A stretch of DNA of 64,000 bases from Phytobacter diazotrophicus. Lineage in GTDB: Bacteria > Pseudomonadota > Gammaproteobacteria > Enterobacterales > Enterobacteriaceae. Shown here piece after piece: positions 8,108-21,221 of the stretch. Below the pieces are notes generated by a model, which saw nothing but the letters and a program-made list of their open reading frames with translations, did not search any database and had not been told where the DNA came from. Every line of letters begins with the position of its first letter. The stretch's first letter is position 1. A program made the translations under genes and the position numbers. The stretch is from contig SMDE01000001.1 in assembly GCA_004346725.1 (NCBI GenBank), positions 547,204 to 611,203 on the forward strand. The letters are read 5' to 3'.

Positions 8108-9646
8108 TTAGTGCGCACCACCACCACCGCCGCCAGCACCAAACGGCGGTCTGGCAAACCACACAAGGCCCAGCAAGACCAGGAATACCGCGGCCGACAT
8201 CCAGAAAATCTCATTGGCGGAAATAATCAGCCCCTGATTGGTGATTTGCTGGGCTATCCAGCCGGATGCCTGCTGCTGTGACATCCCCAGCCCCTGCAAT
8301 TGGTTATACATTTCCTGCGCGTTCGGGTTGTAAGGGTTTACTGACTCGGTCAGTTGCGCGTGATGCATCGATTCCCGGTTGGTCCACATGGTGGTGGTGA
8401 TCGATGTCCCGATGGAACCTGCCAGCGTTCGGGCAAAGTTCGACAGGCTCGACGCCGCTGCCAGACGTTCCGGCGGCAGACCGGACAGGGTAATCGTCGT
8501 CAGCGGCATAAAGAAGCAGGCCACGGCGAAACCCTGAATAAATTGTGGCCATGCGGAAGCGCCAAAATCCATTCCCGGCTCAAAGGTATATGCACGCCAG
8601 TAGAAGCAGACGGCATACATAATAAAGCTGAATGTCACCAGCCTGCGCATATCGAGCTTATGGGCAAAACGACCAATGATCGGCGACAGCAGGACCGGGA
8701 TCACCCCAACTGGCGCAGAGGCAAGCCCCGCCCATGTCGCGGTGTAGCCATAAACTTCCTGCAATAGCTGCGGCAACAGAACAATCGCGCCGAAATAGAG
8801 CATATAGGCGAGACTGATACACAAACAGCCGATGGTAAAATTGCGTGACTTAAAGAGCGACAGGTCGACGATCGGGTTCTCATCCGTCAACTCCCACACC
8901 ACAAGAAAGCTTATCGCCACCACGGCGACAATGGTCAGGATGATGATCTCGCGGGAATTGAACCAGTCCAGTTCTTTACCCTGGTCGAGCATCACCTGCA
9001 GGCTACCGATACCAATCACCAGTAACGCCAGGCCCACGCCGTCGATGCGGCGCTGTTCAGTGCGCGTTTCACGGCCACGCAGCGATTGCAGAGTCAGCAG
9101 TACGACCAGTACGCCGATAGGGACGTTGATAAAGAAGATCCAGCCCCAGTGGTAGTTATCACTGATATAACCGCCGAGGATCGGGCCGCAAATGGGGGCT
9201 ACGATCACCGTCATCGACCACAGCGCCAGCGCAATGGAACGTTTAGCGGGCGGGTAGTTACTCAGCAACAGACTCTGTGAGAGTGGAATCAACGGCCCGG
9301 CGACAATCCCCTGAATGACACGGAAGAAGATCAACATGCTCAGGCTATTGGAGACGCCGCACGCCCAGGAGGCGATAGCAAAAGCGACGGTAGACCAGAG
9401 GAACAGTTTGACCTCACCCACACGCTTCGCCAGCCAGCCGGTGATCGGAATCGAGATGGCGTTTGCCACCCCGAAAGAGGTGATAACCCAGGTACCCTGG
9501 CTCAGGGAAGAGCCAAGGTTGCCGGCAATCGTTGGGATCGCGACGTTAGCAATGGTGGAATCCAGCACCTGCATGAAGGTCGCCAGTGACAGCGCAATGG
9601 TCATAATGACCAGTTGCGCTCCTTCCAGCGGTTTTCTCTGTTGCAT
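8108..9646 (-). CDS. emrB: Multidrug efflux MFS permease EmrB
   Basis: Inner-membrane 14-TM drug:proton antiporter of the DHA2 family. It works with EmrA and TolC to expel hydrophobic uncouplers and nalidixic acid. The 512 aa length matches E. coli EmrB. The N-terminus MQQRKPLEGAQLVIMTIALS, motif C-like GPILGGYISDNYHWGW and the family motif LDSTIANVAIP are present. The C-terminus is a Gly/Ala-rich tail (GAGGGGGGAH) longer in glycines than usual. The gene follows emrA by 15 bases in the emrRAB operon and ends before a strong terminator. Confidence 0.97.
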   Translation of the reverse strand: MQQRKPLEGAQLVIMTIALSLATFMQVLDSTIANVAIPTIAGNLGSSLSQGTWVITSFGVANAISIPITGWLAKRVGEVKLFLWSTVAFAIASWACGVSNSLSMLIFFRVIQGIVAGPLIPLSQSLLLSNYPPAKRSIALALWSMTVIVAPICGPILGGYISDNYHWGWIFFINVPIGVLVVLLTLQSLRGRETRTEQRRIDGVGLALLVIGIGSLQVMLDQGKELDWFNSREIIILTIVAVVAISFLVVWELTDENPIVDLSLFKSRNFTIGCLCISLAYMLYFGAIVLLPQLLQEVYGYTATWAGLASAPVGVIPVLLSPIIGRFAHKLDMRRLVTFSFIMYAVCFYWRAYTFEPGMDFGASAWPQFIQGFAVACFFMPLTTITLSGLPPERLAAASSLSNFARTLAGSIGTSITTTMWTNRESMHHAQLTESVNPYNPNAQEMYNQLQGLGMSQQQASGWIAQQITNQGLIISANEIFWMSAAVFLVLLGLVWFARPPFGAGGGGGGAH

Positions 9647-9661
9647 TACGCGTACCTCGGA

Positions 9662-10834
9662 TTAACCCGCGTTGGCCTTCACGATATTTTCAATCAGGGT
9701 GTTGACCGGTTTCAGGTCAAGCTCACGTGCGTTGCTCTCATAGACCGGGCTGGTGCGAACCTGGCTCGACAGTACCTGGCCGTCACGGTTTGTGGTATCA
9801 ACATTGACCAGCGTTGAGAGGCCAATACGCAACGGGTGATCGCTCAACTGTTTTGCATCGAGTTCGATACGTACCGGCAGGCGCTGAACCACTTTGATCC
9901 AGTTACCGGTGGCGTTCTGGGCCGGAAGCAGAGAGAAGGCGCTGCCTGTACCCATATCCAGACCCACCACTTTGCCGGTGTATTTCACTTCATCACCGTA
10001 AAGATCGCTAACGACGGTGGCTGTCTGGCCGATACGCATATGCGCAAGCTGAGTTTCTTTGAAGTTTGCGTCCACCCACAAACCCGTGGCCGGTACGACG
10101 GCCATCAGCGAGGTTGTCGGGCTTATCTGCGCGCCAGGCTGAACGGCACGGCGAGATACATAGCCGGTGATCGGGCTGACAATTTTGGTACGTTGCAGCG
10201 CAAGCCAGGCGTTACGCAGTTCAGCGGCGGCCTGTTTTACCGCAGGCTGATCTTCCAGACGGGTATCCAGGATCATCGCCTGGTTAGCGTTATATTGCTG
10301 AATAGCAACATCCAACTGCGCCTGTGCGGTGGCGACAGCATCACGGGCATGTTGCAGCTCTTCACGGCCAATCAAGTTGGCGTTGCCGAGCGGCACACGG
10401 CGATTTAAATCCGTTTGCGCCTGAGCCAGAGCGGTACGTTGCAGTTCGATGCTTGCCTGAAGCTGCTTGCCGTTGATCATCAACTGACGGGTCTGGCGAA
10501 CGCTTGAGGCCAGCGCGGTCTGCGCTTTTTCAAATGCCTGTTGGGCATCGGTAGCATCGAGGGTGACCAGCACATCCCCTTGTTTGACGTAGTCGGTATT
10601 GTCAGCCCAGACTTTCGTCACGCTGCCGGATACCTGCGCCATGATTTGAACCTGGTTCCCTGCCACGTAGGCGTCATCGGTTTCCTCAAAATGACGCAGT
10701 ACTAAAAACCAATAAATCCCATACGCCACGGCAATAACAATAAAGAGCAAGGTCAACAGCAGAAGGGCGCCTTTGCGTTTGCCTTTCTTTTTGACCGGTT
10801 GCTGCGGGGTTTGACTCTCCGCATTTGCGCTCAT
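9662..10834 (-). CDS. emrA: Multidrug efflux membrane fusion protein EmrA
   Basis: Periplasmic adaptor linking EmrB to TolC. 390 aa: short cytoplasmic tail (residues 1-24), one membrane anchor (about 25-47, LLLLTLLFIVIAVAYGIYWF), then HlyD-type lipoyl/barrel halves (ETDDAYVAGNQVQIMAQVSGSV and VSPITGYVSRRAVQPGAQIS) separated by a helical hairpin. The start at 10834 (MSANAESQ) has GGAGAA upstream and matches the E. coli N-terminus; the ATG four codons earlier does not. Second gene of emrRAB, probably repressed by EmrR. Confidence 0.97.
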   Translation of the reverse strand: MSANAESQTPQQPVKKKGKRKGALLLLTLLFIVIAVAYGIYWFLVLRHFEETDDAYVAGNQVQIMAQVSGSVTKVWADNTDYVKQGDVLVTLDATDAQQAFEKAQTALASSVRQTRQLMINGKQLQASIELQRTALAQAQTDLNRRVPLGNANLIGREELQHARDAVATAQAQLDVAIQQYNANQAMILDTRLEDQPAVKQAAAELRNAWLALQRTKIVSPITGYVSRRAVQPGAQISPTTSLMAVVPATGLWVDANFKETQLAHMRIGQTATVVSDLYGDEVKYTGKVVGLDMGTGSAFSLLPAQNATGNWIKVVQRLPVRIELDAKQLSDHPLRIGLSTLVNVDTTNRDGQVLSSQVRTSPVYESNARELDLKPVNTLIENIVKANAG

Positions 10835-10961
10835 GCTTTTCTCCACGATCTTATTATTTCATATCGGCAAGGCCGACCTGTTTTGTCAGAAAGGCCAGCA
10901 GTGTGACGTGCCGGCCTGACGGAATTCTTATTCAATCTGGATGTTCGAGCGGATCTCAGCG

Positions 10962-11492
10962 TTAGCGCAGCGCCTCGAGGATGGTGCCGTCTTCGTCCAT
11001 TTGATCCAGGCGAGTGAGCAACTTGCGTGTGATGTGCTCGAGTTGGTCTTTTTCAGCGGTAGTCAGCGAAGACCAGAGTTGGTGCAGACAGTTGTGCTGC
11101 GGTGGCAGAACCTGACGCAGGAATTCATGCCCTTTTTCGGTCAACTGCAGATGCAGGCAGCGACGGTCATTGTCACTTTCACGGCGTTCAATCCAGCCGC
11201 GTTTTTCCAGTTCATCGGCGATACGGGTCGCATTGGTGCGGGAAGAGCCTAGCGCGCTGCTCAGTTCCGATGGCTGAATACTGTGATTTTCCTGCGACTC
11301 CAGGGTGATTAACGCCATAAATAATGTTTCGTTAATCCCTTGAGCTTTCAGCATTTTGTTGCGGTTTTCCAGCAGTTTGCCCTGCATGTGCATACACAGG
11401 CGGGTGAGCAGAATTTCCTGGAACGGGAAATCTTCATAGCGGCTGGCGCGGAATTTAAGCATTTGTTCAATGGGCGTAAACGAACTATCCAT
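10962..11492 (-). CDS. emrR: MarR-family repressor EmrR (MprA)
   Basis: 176-aa winged-helix repressor of emrRAB which releases DNA on binding drugs such as uncouplers. The winged HTH lies at about residues 70-130 ([22 protein letters not shown], then the wing [15 protein letters not shown]). Length and sequence match E. coli MprA. It is the first gene of the emrRAB operon, with 127 bases to emrA. Upstream, where E. coli has intact ygaZ-ygaH, only a fused remnant remains. Confidence 0.96.
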   Translation of the reverse strand: MDSSFTPIEQMLKFRASRYEDFPFQEILLTRLCMHMQGKLLENRNKMLKAQGINETLFMALITLESQENHSIQPSELSSALGSSRTNATRIADELEKRGWIERRESDNDRRCLHLQLTEKGHEFLRQVLPPQHNCLHQLWSSLTTAEKDQLEHITRKLLTRLDQMDEDGTILEALR

Positions 11493-11582
11493 TTGGGCAT
11501 AACCTCATTAATTGCAGTCGATATAGTAACGACAGTGACAAATAAAGTAAATGTATTATTTTCTCTAATAAATTTGCTTTAG

Positions 11583-11915
11583 TTATGGGACTGTCAGTAA
11601 TTTCCAGACGATTCCGTAAGCGAGCGCGCGCAATAATCCAGCAATAATCAGGCTGCGCGTTTTCCAGAAACGCAGCCCCAGAAAGATAAATAAAACGTTA
11701 ACGCAGCCCGTAAGGGGCGCGGCGGGGATGGAGAACAGAGTGATGCGGGAGATGAATTCGCCGGGTGGCGAAAAACCTGGCTTCGTGGCATTCAGGCCGA
11801 ATGGGAATGCCACAGGAACGTAACTTAATACGTCAGGAAGACGGTTTCTGAACCCTTCCGGAAAGGTTGCCAGTGCAACGGGGAAGGGGTCGGTTGTTGT
11901 ATCTCTACTATCCAT
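11583..11915 (-). pseudogene. ygaZ-ygaH: Fused deletion remnant of ygaZ and ygaH (valine exporter)
   Basis: A 110-codon open frame made of three joined pieces. Residues about 15-56 match the YgaZ N-terminus (EGFRNRLPDVLSYVPVAFPF then GLNATKPGFSP). Residues about 57-75 match the YgaZ C-terminus (ITLFSIPAAPLTG). Residues about 77-110 match the YgaH C-terminus (FWKTRSLIIAGLLRALAYGI). In E. coli YgaZ is about 245 and YgaH about 111 residues, so most of both membrane proteins is lost. The position, just before emrR, is exactly the E. coli ygaZH locus. Export of branched-chain amino acids by this locus must be lost, although a short hybrid peptide could still be made. Confidence 0.85.
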
Positions 11916-12038
11916 AGTATTTGTTAAATATCACCCACGTTAAAATCACCGGGATAAATAAGTCGCATAACCATATCAGACTCAGGGGCACCTTAACACC
12001 CCGGTTTTTTGGTGTTGCGACCTGGCGTGGGCGGGATT

Positions 12039-13223
12039 TTATTCTGCTTTTTGCGGGGGCTGATAGCCTCGCCACCAGACCAACAGGTTAAGGGCAGCGA
12101 AACTGCCACCTGCAATACTCACCCCGGTCCAGCCTGCATGCTGCCATGCTGATGCGGAGATAAGCGATCCGGCCGCGCCACCGACGAAATAACTGGTCAT
12201 ATAACCGGCGGTCAGGCGGTTACGGGCTTCGGGTTTGAGACGATAAATGACGGTCTGGTTGGTAATGTGGACACCCTGTACAGTCAAATCCAGTACCAAA
12301 ATCCCGACGATCAGCGCCAGCACCGAGCTTTGCCCCCAGGCAATCGCCAGCCAGGAGAGAAGCAGTAACCCCAGTGAGACGGTGGTGGTCAGGTGAGCTT
12401 TCCCTTTGTCTGCCAGGCTACCAAAAGGACGCGCGCCCAGTGCGCCTGCGGCGCCCACCAGGCCAAACAGCCCAATCACCCCTTCTGAGAAGTTAAAGGG
12501 CGGCGAGGCGAGCAGGAAGGCCATCGAAGTCCAGAGAATGCTAAAATTGGCGAAGGAGAGGCAGCCCAGCAGGGCGCGGGTGCGCAGTACTTTTTCTTTG
12601 GCAAACAGGGTGAAGATCGATCCCAGAAGCTGCGGGTAATTCAGGTGGTTGTCCTGTTTGACCTTTGGCAGACCACGCCATAGCGCAATCGCCATGATCA
12701 CCATCAGCACGCTGGCTACCCAGTAGACCGTACGCCAGCCGCCGAGGCTTGCCAGTAATCCGGCAACGGTTCGCGCCAGGAGAATGCCAAGCAGCAGGCC
12801 ACTCATAATGGTGCCGATGACTTTGCCACGTTTTTCCGGCGCGGCAAGGGTGGCGGCCAGCGGAACGAGGATTTGCGCCACCACTGAGAAAAGGCCCGTC
12901 AGTGCGGTTCCAAGAACCATCATCCCAAGCGTGGTGCTGCTGGCCGTGATCAACATCCCTCCCGCAGCCAGCAGAGTCATGGAGACGATGAGCCGTCTGC
13001 GCTCAAACATATCGCCCAGGGGAACCAGGAACAGCAAGCCAGCCGCATAGCCGAGTTGGGCCGCGGTGACAATAAAGCCAGCCTGATTGGGAGAAAGCGC
13101 GAAGGCGCGGGCAATCGCATCGAGCAACGGCTGCGCGTAATAGTTGCTGGCGACGGAAAGGCCGGTGGCGACGGACATGAGCGCGATCAGCGCCGGGCTA
13201 AGCCCTTGATGTTGTTTGGTCAT
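12039..13223 (-). CDS. ygaY: MFS transporter, intact YgaY-type
   Basis: 394 aa with about 12 predicted membrane segments and an MFS motif A-like loop (PLGDMFERRRLIV). The family resembles arabinose/drug efflux carriers of the DHA1 class. In E. coli K-12 the same locus, between proX and ygaZ, holds ygaX/ygaY, which is broken; here the frame is uninterrupted. Substrate unknown. The symbol rests on position and type, not on a full alignment. Confidence 0.75.
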   Translation of the reverse strand: MTKQHQGLSPALIALMSVATGLSVASNYYAQPLLDAIARAFALSPNQAGFIVTAAQLGYAAGLLFLVPLGDMFERRRLIVSMTLLAAGGMLITASSTTLGMMVLGTALTGLFSVVAQILVPLAATLAAPEKRGKVIGTIMSGLLLGILLARTVAGLLASLGGWRTVYWVASVLMVIMAIALWRGLPKVKQDNHLNYPQLLGSIFTLFAKEKVLRTRALLGCLSFANFSILWTSMAFLLASPPFNFSEGVIGLFGLVGAAGALGARPFGSLADKGKAHLTTTVSLGLLLLSWLAIAWGQSSVLALIVGILVLDLTVQGVHITNQTVIYRLKPEARNRLTAGYMTSYFVGGAAGSLISASAWQHAGWTGVSIAGGSFAALNLLVWWRGYQPPQKAE

Positions 13224-13340
13224 TTTTCTGTGACTGATTCATTAGCTGATTATTTTCGTGGATATCAATAATAACTAATGAAGAGAAAAAGGTGGGAGGG
13301 ATCGCGTGTCGCTTAGTGCGGTTAAGAATTTGTGCGGTTT

Positions 13341-13437
13341 ATTGCCCTCACCCCGCAGGGGCGAGGGGACCGATAGTGCTCGTATTATTTTGTGGGGATT
13401 CCTTTCCCACGGGGAGAGGGAGAAAACCGAGGGGAAG
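13341..13437. repeat. REP-like dispersed repeat between ygaY and proX
   Basis: Contains CCCTCACCCC...GGGGCGAGGGG and CCCACGGGGAGAGGG arms around GGACCGAT(A)GTGCTCG and TGTGGGGATTCCT. The same core words occur in the same order at 17113-17219. It lies just beyond the proX stop in an intergenic space, as REP/BIME elements do. Confidence 0.75.
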
Positions 13438-13458
13438 AGCGACTAAAAAGCCAACCCC

Positions 13459-14454
13459 TCACTTCTGCGCGGCCAGCGCCTCTTTCACCCAACCGTCAAA
13501 CTGCTGCTGGTGGGCTTTGATCCAACCATCAACATGACCCTGAATATCCGCTTCGGAGGCGTGACCGGCGTGCATCATCGCATTCTGCGCATTGATATCA
13601 GAAATCGGCAGCTTCATTACGGAAAACAGTTTCGCCGCCGCCGGGTTTTTCTCGGCCCAGGCTTTATTGGCGACAATGTGCATTGTGTTCACCGGGAAGC
13701 CGTAGTTCATACCGTTAGGCAGTTTGGTGTCGATATTTTTCTGCTCGCCCGGCAGAGAAGAGAATGGCACCTGTAGCCAGACCACATCTTTCCCCGGTTT
13801 CAGTACGTCACTAACCCAGTACGGCGTCCAGGTGTAATAGAGCACCGGTTTGCCTTCTTTAAAGCGAGTAATGGTATCGGCCATCATCGCCGCGTAATTG
13901 CCCTGGTTATGCACCACGGATTTACTCAGACCAAAGGCGTCAATCTGGTGGTTGATCACTGCTTCACAGCCCCAGCCCGGCGTACATCCTGTCAGGTCTG
14001 CTTTCCCGTCGCCGTTGGTATCAAACAGTTTGGCAATGTTGGGATCTTTAAGTTGATCGATGCTTTTAATGTTGTACTTCTCAGCGGTCTTCTTATCGAT
14101 CAGATACCCCTGCGCTGCGCCGGTAACGAAATCCCCCTCGCGATAGAACTTTTTATCTCCGCCTGCCGCCGCGTACATATCATCATGCAGTGGTTGCCAG
14201 TTCACGGCGGTAAAGGTTACATCGCCCGCCGCCAGTGAGGTGTAACCGACGTTGTAGTCCACTTCGCTGGGCTTGTTGACGGTATAGCCGAGTTTTTCCA
14301 GCCCACGGCTGACCAGCAGGGTCTGGAATGTTTCTTCAGAGATAGTGCTCTGGAAAGGTTGTACGGTGGTGCCTTTGCCGGGCAGGTCGGCCGCAAATGC
14401 GCTGGTGGAGACAAGGGTGGCAAACGCTGTGGCGAGAATAATGTTCTGTCGCAT
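13459..14454 (-). CDS. proX: Glycine betaine/proline-binding protein ProX
   Basis: Periplasmic substrate-binding protein of the osmoprotectant ABC importer. 331 aa with signal peptide [20 protein letters not shown], cleavage after AFA, then [12 protein letters not shown] as in E. coli. The betaine-binding tryptophans are in the expected segments (for example [11 protein letters not shown] and YYTWTPYW). Third gene of proVWX, 70 bases after proW; that gap includes a short GC-rich hairpin region. Confidence 0.97.
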   Translation of the reverse strand: MRQNIILATAFATLVSTSAFAADLPGKGTTVQPFQSTISEETFQTLLVSRGLEKLGYTVNKPSEVDYNVGYTSLAAGDVTFTAVNWQPLHDDMYAAAGGDKKFYREGDFVTGAAQGYLIDKKTAEKYNIKSIDQLKDPNIAKLFDTNGDGKADLTGCTPGWGCEAVINHQIDAFGLSKSVVHNQGNYAAMMADTITRFKEGKPVLYYTWTPYWVSDVLKPGKDVVWLQVPFSSLPGEQKNIDTKLPNGMNYGFPVNTMHIVANKAWAEKNPAAAKLFSVMKLPISDINAQNAMMHAGHASEADIQGHVDGWIKAHQQQFDGWVKEALAAQK

Positions 14455-14524
14455 CGTTGTTATTCCTTCAATTTTAGGTAGGACTCAGTAGGCCCGGAGC
14501 GCATGTCTCCGGGCGGCTACATCG

Positions 14525-15592
14525 TTACTTAATGAACGGGCGAGTAATCAACCCAAGTGGGCCGGTGCTGTACCAGCGACGATTACCCCGGCTGCGGGCA
14601 TCGCGACCCATCGCCTGTGTCAGGCGGTCGAGGATGATGGCGAGGATAACAATCCCCACGCCACCGACGGTTGCCAGCCCCATATCGAGACGGCCAATAC
14701 CGCGAAGTACCATCTGACCAAGTCCACCGACGGCGATCATCGATGCGATCACTACCATGGAGAGGGCAAGCATAAGCGTCTGGTTGATCCCCGCCATAAT
14801 GGTGGGCATGGCCAGTGGTAACTGTACTTTGAACAACATCTGGCGCGGGCTGGCGCCAAATGACCGTGATGCTTCAATTAAATCTTCCGGCACCTGGTTA
14901 ATACCCAGGATAGTCAAACGCACCACCGGCGGCAGGGCGAAAATAATCGTCACCACCACGCCCGGCACGTTGCCGATACCAAACAGCATCACAATCGGCA
15001 CCAGGTAGACAAACGCAGGCGTTGTCTGCATGGCGTCGAGCAGCGGACGGATGATCTTCGCCGCACGTTCACTGCGCGCCAGCCAGATGCCAAGCGGTAG
15101 CCCGATAATGATGCAAAACAGCAGGGCGGTCAGCACCAGTGCCAGCGTGACCATCGCCTGCGACCAGGCGCCAATGGCACCGATCAAAATCAGTGACACC
15201 AGTGCCGCGACGCCCATTCCTGCGCTGCTAATCTGCCAGGCGATCAGCGAAAAGACGATGATCGCGACCGGTGCAGGCATCCCCAACAGCAATTGTTGGA
15301 AGGCGCTTAAGATGTAATCCACCGGGACACGGATGCCCTGGAACACCGGGCGGAAGTGTGTCACCACCCAGTCGATCCCCTGCGTGACCCAGCTATCCAG
15401 TGGGATCAGCGTTTTATGGAAGGGATCCATAATATTAAAATGCTCCGGCGCAGGTGTCGGGGCATTGGCGAGCCAGTCGGCACCGCCACCATCCGTTGGT
15501 GCGGGGGCGGGTGATGATCCCCACGCATCAGCCGATTGTGCCGCGCTGTCGGTTGCCGGTGCGCTCTCCCACGGGTTATTTTGATCAGCCAT
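14525..15592 (-). CDS. proW: Glycine betaine/proline ABC permease ProW
   Basis: Inner-membrane permease of ProU, 355 aa. A long hydrophilic N-terminal region rich in Ala, Pro and Asp (residues 1-60) precedes the membrane domain, as typical for ProW. The ABC permease EAA-type loop is at [20 protein letters not shown]. It overlaps proV by 8 bases, so the two are translationally coupled. Confidence 0.97.
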   Translation of the reverse strand: MADQNNPWESAPATDSAAQSADAWGSSPAPAPTDGGGADWLANAPTPAPEHFNIMDPFHKTLIPLDSWVTQGIDWVVTHFRPVFQGIRVPVDYILSAFQQLLLGMPAPVAIIVFSLIAWQISSAGMGVAALVSLILIGAIGAWSQAMVTLALVLTALLFCIIIGLPLGIWLARSERAAKIIRPLLDAMQTTPAFVYLVPIVMLFGIGNVPGVVVTIIFALPPVVRLTILGINQVPEDLIEASRSFGASPRQMLFKVQLPLAMPTIMAGINQTLMLALSMVVIASMIAVGGLGQMVLRGIGRLDMGLATVGGVGIVILAIILDRLTQAMGRDARSRGNRRWYSTGPLGLITRPFIK

Positions 15593-16787
15593 TGTTTGCT
15601 CCCTCGCGATCTAAAGCCTGTAACAGCATCCGTTTGGAGATGATGCCGACGTATTGTTGTTCTTCACCGACCACCGGTACCGCACAGGGTGCCTGGCCAA
15701 CATGAGAGAGCAACTCGCTGAGCGGCGTTTCCGCTTCCACCGCGAGCGGGGAGTCGATTAACGCCGCATCGATACCCTGATTCTGGCTTAGCGCCGTTTT
15801 CAGAGAGTCGATGGAGACAATGCCAACAAATTTATTACCGCGTTCAATCACATAACCATATTCACGGTCTTCATCCTGCAACATCTTCAGCGCTGAACGT
15901 GGGCCAAAACCTGGCGTTCTGCGAATAAGGCCGACCGGCGTGCGGCGGGCAATATCTTTTGCGCTGAATACCTGGCTAATATCCACGCCACGGAAGAAGG
16001 TTCGCACATAATCATTCGCCGGATTATTCAGAATTTCATCCGGTGTTCCGACCTGAACAACTTCGCCGTTTTGCATAATGGCAATCCGATCGCCGATACG
16101 CATTGCTTCATCCAGATCGTGGGAAATAAAGACCACAGTGCGTTGATGGCGCGACTGTAATTTCACCAGTTCATCCTGCATCTCGGTACGAATTAATGGA
16201 TCGAGCGCCGAGAAGGCTTCGTCCATTAATAAGATGTCGGGATTAATCGCTAATGCGCGAGCGAGACCTACGCGCTGGCGCATACCACCAGAGAGTTCAT
16301 CCGGATAAGCATGGGCATAATTCTCCAGCCCGACCTGACGCAATGCATCTAAGGCTTTTTCCTGACGCTCACTGGCGCTCGCACCCGCTAATTCCATGCC
16401 AAACGCAGTGTTATTTAACACTGTCATATGCGGCATTAGCGCGAATGACTGGAAGACCATCGCAATCTTTTTCCTGCGCACCTCACGGAGTTCGGCATCT
16501 GATATTTTGGCGATATCCACGCCATCAATCAGTACCTGTCCGCGGGTGGGTTCAATCAGGCGATTGAGAAGGCGTACCATTGTGGACTTACCCGAACCGG
16601 ATAATCCCATGATGACAAATATCTCGCCTTCTTCAATGGCCAGACTGGCGTCTTTAACGCCAAGCGATAGCCCTGTTTTTTCCAGAATTTGTTCTTTCGA
16701 AAATCCTTTTTCAATATATTTGAAAGCCCGCTGCGGATGCTCGCCAAATACTTTATATAGATTTTTAACTTCTAATTTAATTGCCAT
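15585..16787 (-). CDS. proV: Glycine betaine/proline ABC ATPase ProV
   Basis: ATP-binding subunit of ProU, 400 aa, same length as in E. coli. Walker A GLSGSGKS (about residues 61-68), signature [15 protein letters not shown], Walker [13 protein letters not shown], then tandem CBS domains (about 280-400), which in related importers respond to ionic strength. First gene of the operon; in E. coli ProU is strongly induced by high osmolarity and silenced by H-NS. Confidence 0.98.
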   Translation of the reverse strand: MAIKLEVKNLYKVFGEHPQRAFKYIEKGFSKEQILEKTGLSLGVKDASLAIEEGEIFVIMGLSGSGKSTMVRLLNRLIEPTRGQVLIDGVDIAKISDAELREVRRKKIAMVFQSFALMPHMTVLNNTAFGMELAGASASERQEKALDALRQVGLENYAHAYPDELSGGMRQRVGLARALAINPDILLMDEAFSALDPLIRTEMQDELVKLQSRHQRTVVFISHDLDEAMRIGDRIAIMQNGEVVQVGTPDEILNNPANDYVRTFFRGVDISQVFSAKDIARRTPVGLIRRTPGFGPRSALKMLQDEDREYGYVIERGNKFVGIVSIDSLKTALSQNQGIDAALIDSPLAVEAETPLSELLSHVGQAPCAVPVVGEEQQYVGIISKRMLLQALDREGANNG

Positions 16788-16855
16788 GCAATAGAACGTT
16801 TCCTGTTATTTATTTATGTCGATATGTTACCTGATGCGAATAATTGACCGCGTAT

Positions 16856-16883
16856 ACCCTAGCATACTGAGATTCTGTGACAA
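16856..16883 (-). promoter_or_regulatory. Osmoregulated proU promoter (P2-like)
   Basis: Minus strand: -35 TTGTCA (16878-16883), 16-base spacer, -10 TAGGGT (16856-16861), about 70 bases before the proV ATG. The unusual TAGGGT -10 is that of the E. coli proU sigma-70 promoter. Confidence 0.85.
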
Positions 16884-17226
16884 CCCTCATGACTTGTATT
16901 GGCGGAATTTTGCAAGGGTAAAATCGCCTGAATTTCCCATGAGATAAGGGCTGAGCGGTGATTGAATTTTTATGAGATTTTTCGTATTCGCTGCTGAAAT
17001 TACGGTGCGATGATGGTGATTGTGGGTGAATATGGCGAAAGAATGACGGAAGAAATATTACGGAATGTTTGTAGTGAGTGAGCGGGAATAATATTGAACA
17101 ATGTGCGGGTATTTCCCCTCACCCTAACCCTCTCCCCAAAGAGGAGAGGGGACCGATCGTGCTCGCATTTTTGTGGGGATTCCTCAGCCCCCGGGGAGAG
17201 GGCCAGGGTGAGGGGAGACGGGGGGC
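16862..17226. other. proV-nrdF intergenic region
   Basis: About 440 bases lie between the proV start and the nrdF stop. Beyond the proU promoter the upstream part (16900-17100) is AT-rich, as expected for the H-NS-sensitive upstream region of proU. From 17113 there is a REP-like repeat. No gene seen. Confidence 0.6.
17113..17219. repeat. REP-like dispersed repeat after nrdF
   Basis: Long imperfect palindrome with outer arms CCCCTCACCCT / AGGGTGAGGGG and inner arms CCCTCTCC / GGAGAGGG, and the shared core GGACCGATCGTGCTCG...TGTGGGGATTCCT found also at 13341-13437. It sits just 3' of nrdF. Confidence 0.8.
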
Positions 17227-20316
<3,090 letters not shown>

Positions 20317-20344
<28 letters not shown>

Positions 20345-20727
20345 AATTCGCTCACTCCTTTACGCACGTTTTCAATGTCCTGCTGGGTTCCCATCAGCTC
20401 AAAACGGTAGAGATACGGCACGCCGCATTTCTGCGAGATCACATCTCCCGCTCGCCCGTAGGCTTCGCCAAAATTGCGATTACCGGAGGCGATCACGCCG
20501 CGAATCAGCGCACGGTTATGCTGATCGTTTAAAAAGCGGATGACCTGACGCGGTACGGCACCTGCCGTACCGCCGCCGCCATAACTGGGAACAACAAGAA
20601 TGTAGGGTTCGTCTACCCGGATGCGCTCACGCTCATTGAGTGGAATACGCTCCGCCGACATCCCCAGTCGCTCAATAAACCGCTGCGTGTTTTCCGAGCT
20701 GCTGGAGAAGTAGACGAGGATGCTCAT
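20317..20727 (-). CDS. nrdI: Flavodoxin-like NrdI
   Basis: Flavoprotein that supplies oxidant for assembly of the dimanganese-tyrosyl cofactor of NrdF. 136 aa from [17 protein letters not shown], with the FMN phosphate loop SSSSENT and the [12 protein letters not shown] loop. Start at 20727 overlaps the nrdH stop (ATGA); its end overlaps nrdE by 28 bases. Confidence 0.97.
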
Positions 20728-20969
20728 GCGCTGGCCACACGCGGTGCGGTGTGCAGGCGGTTGATCATATCCGGGCGGAAACCAGACCATTGGGTTTCAC
20801 CTGCAACCACGACCGGTAACTGACGAAAACCCATTGCGCGCAGTTCATCTGCGGCGTCCGGTACCAGATCGACATTCACCATTTCGAATTCAAGGCCACG
20901 GCTTTCCATTGCCCGTTTTGTGGCGTGGCACTGTACACAGTCATTTCGAGTGTAAATAGTAATGCGCAT
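20724..20969 (-). CDS. nrdH: Glutaredoxin-like NrdH redoxin
   Basis: 81-aa thioredoxin-fold electron donor to NrdE with active site CVQC near residue 11 and the C-terminal WSGFRPD motif typical of NrdH. The start [14 protein letters not shown] at 20969 gives the E. coli length; five extra upstream codons are not conserved. First gene of nrdHIEF, downstream of two NrdR boxes. Confidence 0.97.
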   Translation of the reverse strand: MRITIYTRNDCVQCHATKRAMESRGLEFEMVNVDLVPDAADELRAMGFRQLPVVVAGETQWSGFRPDMINRLHTAPRVASA

Positions 20970-21042
20970 GATTCGTGTTTCCATTTAAAATAAGGGAACG
21001 GCGCGAAGGTTCGCGTCAGTCGTGTGCTCATTGCTAACAGGA

Positions 21043-21089
21043 ATACTATATGTAGTTGATAAAAGTTTCAACCACACAACATATAGGAA
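21043..21089 (-). promoter_or_regulatory. Tandem NrdR boxes upstream of nrdHIEF
   Basis: Two 16-base sites close to the consensus ACACWATATATWGTGT: one at about 21043-21058 (core ACTATATGTAGT) and one at about 21074-21089 (core ACACAACATATAG). Their starts are 31 bases apart, i.e. three helical turns, as expected for cooperative NrdR repression. Confidence 0.8.
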
Positions 21090-21167
21090 ATTAAGATAAG
21101 TTTTTCCTGGTTGATGAGCGCAACGAGGAGGGGGCTTTATATGCGTAAAACAGGCCCGCAGGCAATA

Positions 21168-21199
21168 AAAAACCCCGCACGTGCATCACGTACGGGGTT
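21168..21199 (-). terminator. Terminator after ygaM
   Basis: Minus strand: stem AACCCCGTACGT / ACGTGCGGGGTT with loop GATGC and a run of T. Strong Rho-independent terminator 23 bases after the ygaM stop. Confidence 0.92.
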
Positions 21200-21221
21200 G
21201 AGGAGGGGAGAGTAAGCGGGT

